The notes under the pieces were generated by a model. The model made no database searches. It was given only the letters and a program-made list of their open reading frames with translations, and was not told the origin of the DNA. DNA of 12,110 nucleotides from Baffinella frigidus (lineage: Eukaryota > Cryptophyceae > Cryptomonadales > Baffinellaceae), in assembly GCA_026770585.1 (NCBI GenBank), contig MU646650.1:93086-105195 (forward strand). The letters are read 5' to 3'. A program made the position numbers and the translations under genes. Below are positions 7,101 to 12,110 of the stretch, piece by piece. Each line of letters begins with the position of its first letter. Within the stretch, counting starts at the first letter, position 1.

Positions 7101-10100
7101 CTCGAATCGCCTTCGAAAAATTGCGGCTACGCGCGTCTACTGGTTGTAAAACGTTTTACTCGAACCGCCTTCCCACCGCAGGCGAGCGTCGTGAAACTCT
7201 CGGGGTGGTTCGTCTACTCCTGCAAGCTCAAGTTCTTCGGTACTTCCTTATCCGGGGAAACCTATTTTCCTTCCATTTTCATAAATTTCGACGCCTTCGT
7301 CTAGCAAAAATGGCTCCAAGCCCCGTACAAATTTTGTATGGGACAAGACCATGGACACGACTGTGAAGTCGTTTAAATGTCCATGAAAGGTATTTTAGGG
7401 TCGTGTCCAATGTTTGGTACAAAATTTGTACCAGGGCTTGGAGCCATTATTGCTTCGCGAAGGCGTTGTGAACTATGAATTTCCTGGCAACGAAATTACT
7501 ACACAATTCGTTCTCACTAGTAATATTAAAGCGTTTGTGTAGTACCCTCCACCCCCCGGAAAAGCTACGCTACACAGGAAGGGGGTCAATCGCAAAAGTC
7601 AACTCCCATGAGGCCTCGAGTCAACTTTTGCCAGCTTCCAGGAATTTCCTGGAACTTGCCTTTACGGCAACTTTTGATTGACCACGATCACGACTAAAGT
7701 GGGTTTTCAGGGATGTGATAGAGTATGTGGGGATGAGAGGAACATGCCTGGTGGAATCCTTCTGTATGCGGCGGCGCGTGATCACGTTAAGTTGACAAGG
7801 AATGACTTCTCGTTAAGTTGACACGGGATGACTTCTCGTTAAGTTGACACGGAATGACTTTACTATTAAGTTGACACGGAATGGCCTCACTGTGGAGCAC
7901 CTCGCACGTGCCGTTGAGTTATGTGTGGAACATGTGAGTGAGTGAGGGCCCCGGTGGATCGGCAGGTTACTTCGATCCTGGAGAGACGGCGGTCTTTGGG
8001 GAGGTGAAGAGCCAGGTTGAGACACCCCCCGACAACCCTCGCCCTCACAGCGGACTTCGAAGGGGGGTTGAATCACCCCTACGCTATGAGACCTAGGACC
8101 CTACAGTAGGCAACCCGTAGGGAGATAGGGGGGTTCCTACGGATAAGGTGCCAGGTTGAGATACCCCGACAACCCTCGCCCTAGCCAACGCTTCGACTTC
8201 AAACGCAAATATGAGAACGTGGGCGTGAATGGCTTAGGGGTTAGGGTGTATGGCGTAGGGTGAAGGGTGGAGGGTGGAGGGTGGAGGGTGGAGGGTGTAG
8301 GGTGTAGGGTGTAGGGTGTAGGGTGTAGGGTGTAGGGTGTAGGGTGCACGACTGTTTCCCGCAAGGTTCTGCTCTGAGCTCAGAACGCGACTTCGGCCAG
8401 AACGCTGCCCCCCACACGCGCGGCTTTCGTTGAACACAAGCCGCTCCTCGCCGCACCCACTCGAGGCTAAAAGTGTGTCTATTTTAAAATAGTGTTTATT
8501 TTACAAGTGAAGGGGGAAAAAAAGTGTGTAGTAACTTTCACACAAATAGGGGCGTTTGGTCACGTAGCTCAAGGAATTCCTTGAGCTACGTGACCAAGCC
8601 TGCCCGTGACTGGTACTAAATTTAACAACCCCACATTTAAAATACTCCCGCTTCCAGCCTCGAGGGGACTGTGGCGTGGATTCGCATCGGGAGTTTCATC
8701 CAACGCGAGCAGTTGAACACCGGTAGGCAACTCTCCCTCTGAAGGAAGGTGTTTTGACCGTTGAGACGGCTGGCGTGTCTCCCTTTAAGACGTAAATGCC
8801 GTGTACGTTACGGGGGGACAGGGGCACGACGAGGGGCTCAAATGCTCCTACGCGGGAGGGGGTTCGGGGTTTAGAAAATCCCAACGCGACCTCAGGTCGC
8901 GTTGGTGGAGCTATCTTAAGTCTTGGTGTGATGCCTAAAATAGCACGTCCTTGCTTATCTTAAGGCTGAGATATCAAGGTGTATCAAATCTCTAAACCCT
9001 GGCCCTGATCTCGCGTAGTCACTCTTCCTGGATCCGCGAAACCGGATCGTTCAACAACGCCTGGCATGTCGATTTTGAGATGCACGAGCCTTGAACGTAT
9101 TAAAGGCTCATGCATCTCAAAACCACCATATACATGGAGTACCATGGTCGGAGTTCCCGATCTTACCCTCCTGCCCACATCTCTCTCCCGGCAGGGGCAC
9201 AGCGAGGGGCTCAAGTACTCTCTGTTCTTGGATCCAAGGGACCCGTCGTTGACCAACGGGCATGTCGATTTTGAGTTGCATCTCATCTCAAAATTGACAT
9301 CTCAAAATCGACATGCCCGTAAAGCCTTAACTGCATACGTAAATGGAGTACCATGGTCGGAGTTCCCGATCTTACCCTCCTGCCCACATCTCTCTCCCGG
9401 CAGGAGCACGAAGAGGGGCTCAAATACTCTCTGTTCCTTGATCCAAGGGACCCGATCGTGGAACAACTGGCATGTCGATTTTGAGATGCACTCGGTTCTG
9501 AGACTCTACTTAATACGTACATGGAATACCGTGGTCGGAGTTCCCAATCCTACTCTCTCCCGCTCGACAGGGGCTCGACGAGGGGCTCAAGTACTCGCTG
9601 TTCCTGGATCCAAGGGACCCGATTGTGCAGACGTGGGTCATGGGGCCGTCAGGCGCCTACGATGCCCAGCTCCGCGATGAGGTCTTTATCCGGGGAAACC
9701 TATTTTTCTTTCGTTTGATGGCAACGAAAGTTACTACACAATTCGTTCTTATTAGTAATATTAAAGCATTTGTGTAGTAATTTTCGTGGCCATGAAACTA
9801 AAGAAAAATAGGTTTCCCCGGATAAGTCTGCCTCTGCTTCCACACACGGACAACGTGAATTGCCCAACGGAACGTCGCTCGGTGCTGGCCATGTTTTTGC
9901 CTTGCAGTCAGCGCTGGGGCGTCGAACGTGACGGCCCCATGGGGCCCTCGGGCGCCTACCATGCCCAGCTGCGGGATGAGGGCTGCCCACTCCACGCCAG
10001 AGTCTCGGAAGGGGTCGCTAAAAGTCAATTCCCTATCAAGGTAGTGGTTTCCAAAAGTCAACAATCGTGTCTTGACGCGGTTTAAATAATGATGATAAAA

Positions 10101-11732
10101 ACCTCCTACACTGTGGCGTGGCTCAGCGGACACCCACGGGATTCCGTGAATCGCCCCACCGGAAAGTCGCTCGATTTTGGCCGTGTGTTTCCTTCGCAGC
10201 CCGGTGTGATGCCTGCGTGCTCAGAGGCGAGACCCCTGCAAATAGTGGCATGTTGTCAGACGGTGTGGCAGTGAACAGATGGAAAGTGTGAACCGTCGAC
10301 TGTGGTGGCAAAAGTTGACAGGGTGTTTCCTCGAATATCAACTTGCGAAATCGTGCAGTTGTGTGGGAGGTTGTTTATTCTGAACCTTTTCAGATTTTAT
10401 CGCGGGAAATCTTTTCAGGGCGTTTCAGAGTGTTTCAGACCCTGTCAGGGTCTACAGCTGTGGGGGGGGGCAGAAGGGACCATTTTTGCGTACACGAAGG
10501 GTGCAACCAGCGTTATTATCTCAGAAAACGAGTTCTAAAACTCGTTTTCTTAAGTCAATTCCCCTACAAATTTGTCAACTTATGCGGAGAGTAAAGAATA
10601 AGTTGACGAATTCGTAGGGGAATTGGCTTAAGAAAACGAGTTTTAGAGCTCGTTTTCTGAGATAAGTTAGGGCATAGACCGTGTCGGGGTCTCCCGCAAG
10701 ATTTGTGCACCGATGCATCGGTTCCTGCGCGCTGACGAGTGTCTTGGGTGTGCGGCAGACACGTTACGGCTTCGGGTTCACCTACGTCTATCGACGAGAG
10801 GTGATCCGCCTTCCCCCCTCTGGACCCCCGAGTCTCCTAAAGCGCGACGACCCTTCTATGCGTGCGAGTGTTTCTCTGCGCTGCCGGTTGCCAACTTCGA
10901 ACCTCCCGCAAATTCTTGTGTGTGTGGCCTATATATGTTAGATGGACGGCTTATTTGGACGTGACGGTAGTAACTTTTTGTACCGGCTTGTACCTTTTTG
11001 TACCGCCTTGTTACAGCCCGGTACTACTTTCGGGACGTGACAGCAGTACACGGACACCCTTGGAACGCTCCTGGCATCCCAAGATCGAGATGCAGTCCAA
11101 AGAATCGCGTGATCTCCTCTCCCCGACAGTCTCACTAACCCTAAACCTAAGCACCCTGACCTGTCGCGCTGCGTGGCGTCCTGCACGGTGCTCTCCCCCT
11201 TCACCATCCAGTCTAAATCCGGTAGGATCCCGCCTAGTCTAGGGCCTAAATTCATAGTTCACAACGCCTTCGCGAAGCAATAATGGCTCCAAGCCCTGGT
11301 ACAAATTTTGTACCAGACATTGGACACGACCCTAAAATACCTTTCATGGACATTTAAACGACTTCACGGTCGTGTCCATGGTCTTGTCCCATACAAAATT
11401 TGTACGGGGCTTGGAGCCATTATTGCTTCACGCAGGCGTCGGAATCTATGAAAATGCACGGTGGCGCTTGCCTCCTGTGCATGGCAAGATTCTGAGGATA
11501 CGCCCCTTGGAATAGCCGGAGTTGCTTTACACGGGACGTGTCCCCAGGAAGATCGCACCCTGACCTCTCACGCGAGAGCGTGGCGTTTTTGATGAATACG
11601 TTGCATGGCAACATGGCAAAGACAGAGAAGAAATTGCTTAACTATAGTTTGTCTGGATGGCGGCAGCTGGCAATCGAGATGGAGTACAACCACTCCCAGA
11701 CTTTCGGAGAAGATCTCCAGTGGATCGTGCGG
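3904..11732 (+). CDS. Family 2-like glycosyltransferase, secretory, at least 8 exons (3' end unresolved)
   Basis: The spliced product is a GT-A fold glycosyltransferase that would transfer a sugar from a nucleotide-sugar. The sequence does not show donor or acceptor. Joined exons: 3904-4163, 4331-4418, 4714-4755, 5578-5673, 7182-about 7211/7239, 9571-9681, 10759-10800 and 11667-11732. Landmarks in order are a signal peptide or anchor (residues 6-23), VSVVTPTRG (58-66), ELVVVDD (88-94), GAKRN (122-126), the metal-binding DxD-type HFDDDDWYAP (139-148), VVKLSGWF (165-172), LKYSLFLDPRDP, YGFGFTYVYRRE and TFGEDLQW. This is the usual motif order of bacterial-type GT2 proteins. The signal suggests ER/Golgi or other secretory location. 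The start at 3904 is preferred over an in-frame ATG at 3766 because the hydrophobic segment follows it directly. Nearly all junctions are GT-AG and phase 0. The exon 5-6 link and the C-terminus are open. Transposon-rich introns raise the possibility of a pseudogene. Confidence 0.8.
4331..4418 (+). CDS. Glycosyltransferase exon 2
   Basis: After the completing G it encodes ELVVVDDAAEASPFF and then DPAVRYILLN (29 codons). VVVDD is the second beta strand with the nucleotide-binding Asp pair. The donor is ctgaat|gtacgc. Intron 2 is 295 nt and ends in a degenerate telomere-like stretch, cctgaaacctaaacc, before ttacacag. Confidence 0.82.
4714..4755 (+). CDS. Glycosyltransferase exon 3 (42-nt micro-exon)
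   Basis: Encodes HSVPLGAKRNLLAQ, which carries the conserved G-x-K-R-N motif, between ttacacag and gtgcca. It is phase 0 on both sides. Its position between ILLN and the DxD exon matches the family order. Confidence 0.8.
4777..4906. repeat. Inverted repeat in intron 3
   Basis: The arms atgtttaatttaaaag and cttttaaatgaaacat have a further match agaatgg / ccatttc. There is an inner palindrome ccctaa-gtaaattta-attaggg near 4842-4863. It begins about 20 nt after exon 3. Confidence 0.65.
4919..5162. repeat. Direct repeat pair in intron 3
   Basis: Positions 4919-4965 and 5116-5162 are diverged copies (cccgcrtccgccc, then gtaaggktggacgacc). Between them are short ttcaattgaaaattgac and aaattgacttttg repeats. 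The minus-strand ORF here has no recognisable features. Confidence 0.7.
5283..5350. repeat. AT-rich taattagattaac repeat
   Basis: Imperfect tandem copies of a roughly 13-bp unit, taattagattaac, in intron 3. Confidence 0.7.
5507..5577. repeat. Telomere-like (CCCCAAA)n array at a 3' splice site
   Basis: About ten heptamers ccccaaa, with one variant, run directly into the acceptor ccaaaag of exon 4. The array takes the place of the usual polypyrimidine tract. It resembles the CCCTAAA sequence at the window end with T replaced by C. Confidence 0.85.
5578..5673 (+). CDS. Glycosyltransferase exon 4, DxD motif
   Basis: A 32-codon exon with GAILAHFDDDDWYAPAYL followed by VAELRRTQ. The DDDD run is the metal/nucleotide-sugar binding motif. 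The acceptor is ccaaaag at the end of a CCCCAAA array and the donor is cacccag|gtccgt. The 3' part of this exon and its donor are copied several times downstream. Confidence 0.88.
5642..6541 (+). repeat. Serial duplications of exon 4 end plus donor
   Basis: The junction cacccag|gtcc, or a recognisable form of it, recurs with exon-side ends at 5673, 5876, 6003, 6145 and 6355. The 5876 copy keeps AYLSSMVAELRRTQ in full, the 6145 copy keeps MVAELRRTQ, and the 6003 copy is diverged. The 6355 copy keeps only ttcag. The intron part gtgtgtgagagaactccaga to gtggctcg (5694-5828) recurs at 6377-6539, with the unit gtagtaccaaaaac tripled. This is real duplication, not chance, because exon and intron parts move together. 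Confidence 0.88.
6608..6810. mobile_element. MITE-like element, 68-bp terminal inverted repeats
   Basis: A 203-bp element in intron 4. The arms, 6608-6675 and 6743-6810, pair with one mismatch (ends gagccaatctgg / ccagattggctc). It is flanked by TA at 6606-6607 and 6811-6812, which would fit a TA target duplication. The arms are so similar that the insertion or a gene-conversion event looks recent. Confidence 0.82.
6927..7142. repeat. Nested palindromes upstream of exon 5
   Basis: The motif cagtagacccgcgtagccg occurs at about 6925-6944 and 7026-7044, and inverted at about 7124-7142. A perfect 28-bp palindrome with no spacer lies at 7081-7108 (half-site gattcgagtaaaac). Half of that palindrome recurs at 7148-7165, just before the exon 5 acceptor. 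Confidence 0.8.
6961..7012. repeat. 26-bp tandem repeat, forward orientation
   Basis: Two units of gagaagtcattccaag + tcaacttaac in tandem. The same unit occurs reverse-complemented at 7786-7886. Confidence 0.9.
7182..7239 (+). CDS. Glycosyltransferase exon 5 (3' end uncertain)
   Basis: After ttcccaccgcag the in-phase reading is ASVVKLSGWFVYSCKLK. The VKLSxWF block is what the family has just after the DxD region, which makes this the missing link between exons 4 and 6. Possible donors end the exon at 7211 (phase 0), 7231 (phase 2) or 7239 (phase 1). Only 7211 fits exon 6 directly. A truncated element A starts at 7248, right beside the exon. Confidence 0.68.
7248..7555. mobile_element. MITE-like element A, copy 1 (interrupted, right end decayed)
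   Basis: It starts ttatccggggaaacctattt, as copy 2 does at 9686. After the nested element B it resumes with tggcaacgaaattactacac and continues to gtgtagta. The right terminus is not clearly preserved. It begins 8 to 36 nt after exon 5, depending on the donor used. Confidence 0.8.
7275..7480. mobile_element. Element B, copy 1, nested in element A (TSD TTCC)
   Basis: A 206-bp inverted-repeat element containing ggctccaagcccyg and gggcttggagcc stems and a gtacaaattttgta segment. TTCC is present on both sides (7271-7274, 7481-7484) and element A sequence continues outside. A second copy with reversed orientation and the same length lies at 11250-11455. Confidence 0.82.
7585..7682. repeat. Inverted repeat in intron 5
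   Basis: The ends gtcaatcgcaaaagt and acttttgattgac pair with one extra base. An inner palindrome ccaggaatttcctgg is at 7638-7652. Confidence 0.65.
7786..7886. repeat. 26-bp tandem repeat, inverted orientation
   Basis: About four units of gttaagttgacamggratga + cttctc. They are the reverse complement of the tandem at 6961-7012, so the two arrays face each other about 770 bp apart around exon 5 and elements A and B. Confidence 0.9.
8011..8182. repeat. Direct repeat pair in intron 5
   Basis: The unit gccaggttgagayacccc + gacaaccctcgccct occurs at 8011-8045 and 8150-8182. Confidence 0.8.
8231..8347. repeat. Telomere-like TGTAGGG/TGGAGGG array
   Basis: Tandem heptamers gtgtagg-type and ggtggag-type after ggttagggtgtatgg, all variants of the telomeric heptamer on the G-rich strand. 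The apparent minus-strand ORFs (TLHP repeats) are produced by the repeat. Confidence 0.88.
8460..8664. repeat. Inverted repeat containing a perfect 42-bp palindrome
   Basis: The outer ends are ctcgaggct and agcctcgag. Inside, 8556-8597 is a perfect spacerless palindrome with a 21-bp half-site that starts ttggtcacgtagctc. Such a sequence could extrude as a cruciform. Confidence 0.8.
8822..9063 (+). pseudogene. Exon 6 copy 1, split by an insertion
   Basis: After ggggggacag the sequence reads GHDEGLKC, then breaks at 8848. It resumes at 9019 as SLFLDPRNRIVQQ. Removing 8848-9018 restores the reading frame. The copy ends at the same element D sequence (catgtcgattttgag) that truncates the other copies. 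Confidence 0.72.
8848..9018. mobile_element. Inverted-repeat insertion inside exon 6 copy 1
   Basis: A 171-bp insert bounded by ctacgcg and cgcgtag, with further pairing of ggggtttaga / tctaaaccct. TC is present on both sides, fitting a 2-bp duplication. Near its left end is a hairpin with arms ccaacgcgacc and ggtcgcgttgg (8881-8905). Confidence 0.6.
9195..9259 (+). pseudogene. Exon 6 copy 2, truncated
   Basis: Preceded by the intron end ggagttcccgatcttaccct to cccggcag, it reads GHSEGLKYSLFLDPRDP. It then runs into a palindrome of element D (9258-9318, catgtcgattttgag / ctcaaaatcgacatg). The donor half of the exon is missing. Confidence 0.8.
9404..9470 (+). pseudogene. Exon 6 copy 3, truncated
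   Basis: Same upstream intron sequence and cccggcag acceptor; reads EHEEGLKYSLFLDPRDP then IVEQL, then the same catgtcgattttgag sequence with an in-frame stop. It shares its breakpoint with copies 1 and 2. Confidence 0.8.
9571..9681 (+). CDS. Glycosyltransferase exon 6 (intact copy)
   Basis: A 37-codon exon, GLDEGLKYSLFLDPRDP then IVQTWVMGPSGAYDAQLRDE, between ctcgacag and gtcttt, phase 0. It reads directly into exon 7 (LRDE + TRYGFGF). It is the only copy with both acceptor and donor. Three upstream copies and one downstream half-copy are truncated. Element A2 is inserted 4 bp after its end. Confidence 0.75.
9686..9825. mobile_element. MITE-like element A, copy 2, 4-bp TSD (GTCT) beside exon 6
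   Basis: A 140-bp inverted-repeat element, ends ttatccggggaaacctattt and aaataggtttccccggataa. GTCT is present at 9682-9685 and 9826-9829. The left GTCT is the first four bases of intron 6, so the insertion kept the donor dinucleotide. The terminus TTATC and the 4-bp duplication match element C. Confidence 0.9.
9938..9980 (+). pseudogene. 3' half of exon 6, downstream copy without donor
   Basis: Reads PMGPSGAYHAQLRDE, like the end of exon 6. The expected donor gtctgc is ggctgc here, so splicing at this site is lost. The stretch just upstream (9860-9908) has a diverged duplicate at 10145-10198, each ending in gcag. Confidence 0.78.
10516..10665. mobile_element. MITE-like element C, copy 2, 4-bp TSD (GTTA)
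   Basis: 150 bp with the same arms as 2826-2975. The asymmetric core (tgcggagagtaaagaa) is the reverse complement of copy 1. GTTA is duplicated at 10512-10515 and 10666-10669. Confidence 0.9.
10759..10800 (+). CDS. Glycosyltransferase exon 7 (42-nt micro-exon)
   Basis: Encodes TRYGFGFTYVYRRE, the aromatic G-F-x-Y-V-Y-R-R block that precedes the catalytic GED region in this family. The acceptor is tgtgcggcag, the donor gag|gtgatc, phase 0 on both sides. Confidence 0.82.
11149..11587. repeat. Direct repeat pair flanking element B copy 2
   Basis: gcaccctgacctgtcgcg at 11149 and gcaccctgacctctcacgcg at 11556, each followed by gcgtggcgt after a few bases. They lie on either side of 11250-11455. 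Confidence 0.6.
11250..11455. mobile_element. Element B, copy 2 (reverse orientation)
   Basis: A 206-bp element, exactly the length of copy 1. It starts attcatagttcacaacgcc and ends gaatctatgaaaat. The flanks CTAA and GCAC do not match, so any target duplication has been lost. Confidence 0.8.
11667..11732 (+). CDS. Glycosyltransferase exon 8, GED motif
   Basis: Encodes LAIEMEYNHSQTFGEDLQW then IVR after ggcggcag. It joins YRRE in phase 0. The Gly-Glu-Asp motif is the presumed catalytic-base region. The donor is gtgcgg|gtacct. The His-Gly-x-Asn-type C-terminal block usual downstream is not convincingly present before the window ends. Confidence 0.78.
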
Positions 11733-11752
11733 GTACCTCCAGGCCTACCTCC

Positions 11753-11800
11753 CTAGGGTTTGGGGTTGCGGGTTTAGGGTTTAGGGTTTGGGGTTTAGGG
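11753..11800. repeat. Telomere-like TTTAGGG block, G-rich strand
   Basis: Imperfect heptamers (ggtttgg, ggtttag) start about 20 nt after exon 8. They face the CCCTAAA array at 11859. Confidence 0.85.
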
Positions 11801-11858
11801 TCCAACACGGACCTGGGCATATTCACCGGCCAGACCTGAGCTGAGGGGCCGACGTATG

Positions 11859-12110
11859 TAAACCCTAAACCCCAAACCCTAAACCCTAAACCCTAAACCC
11901 TAAACCCTAAACCCTAAACCCTAAACCCTAAACTCTCAACCCTGAACCCTACACCCTAAACCCTACACCCTGAACCCTACACCCTGAACCCTAACCCCTA
12001 AACCCTAAAGCCTGAACCCTAAACCCTGAACCTTAAAACCTGAACCCTACACCCTAACCCCTAAACTCTAGACCCTATGCCCTGAACCCTGAACCCTAAA
12101 CCCTAAACCC
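11859..12110. repeat. Telomere-like CCCTAAA array, C-rich strand
   Basis: Near-perfect ccctaaa heptamers at first, decaying rightward into ccctgaa, ccctaca and ccctatg variants up to the window edge. A right-hand chromosome end would read TTTAGGG on this strand, so the orientation argues for an interstitial array rather than a terminus. Confidence 0.88.

Noticed and set aside
10681-10964. Plus-strand ORFs of 83-86 codons as independent genes
   Set aside because: One contains exon 7 in frame, but the sequence past the donor at 10801 looks like intron and does not match the family.
11859-12110. True chromosome end at the right edge
   Set aside because: The C-rich strand reads left to right, the wrong direction for a right-hand telomere, and the heptamers are degenerate.
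1-12110. CRISPR array, tRNA, rRNA or bacterial operon
   Set aside because: No regularly spaced repeats with unique spacers, no cloverleaf or rRNA-like segment was recognised, and gene structure is spliced eukaryotic.

Overview
The window looks like nuclear DNA of an intron-rich unicellular eukaryote, probably a microalga or related protist. The reasons are spliced genes with GT-AG introns, plant/alga-type telomere-like repeats (TTTAGGG/CCCTAAA and variants), many short palindromic MITE-like elements, and no operon or bacterial gene structure. The species cannot be named from the sequence. A minus-strand first exon with a signal peptide followed by an LRLRGGG motif recalls presequences of some secondary-plastid algae, but that is only a hint.

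The main content is one gene on the plus strand, running from an ATG at 3904 to beyond the last recognisable exon at 11732. No single long ORF shows it. When short exons are joined at GT-AG sites they give, in order, the motifs of a family 2-like (GT-A fold) glycosyltransferase: signal peptide, VSVVTPTRG, ELVVVDD, GAKRN, HFDDDDWYAP, VVKLSGWF, LKYSLFLDPRDP, YGFGFTYVYRRE and TFGEDLQW. Eight exons (about 0.85 kb coding) are spread over about 7.8 kb. The link between exons 5 and 6 and the 3' end are unresolved.

A second, divergent gene on the minus strand starts at 3771, 132 bp from the glycosyltransferase start. It has a signal-peptide exon (3771-3388) and an acidic second exon (3231-3101) that join in frame. 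Its function is unknown and its downstream exons were not found.

Region 1-3100 is repeat DNA: a GA-rich minisatellite, direct duplications with about 150 bp offset, GTATAT microsatellites, a pyrimidine-rich tract and several inverted-repeat elements. It may be intron or 3' sequence of the minus-strand gene, or intergenic.

The large introns of the glycosyltransferase gene hold the most unusual features. Exon ends with their splice sites are duplicated: five copies of the exon 4 end plus donor, and several truncated copies of exon 6. MITE-like hairpins occur in at least three multi-copy families. Four insertions have exact 4-bp target duplications, one lies 4 bp downstream of an exon, and one is nested in another. 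Telomere-like heptamer arrays lie inside introns, in two cases directly against a 3' splice site.
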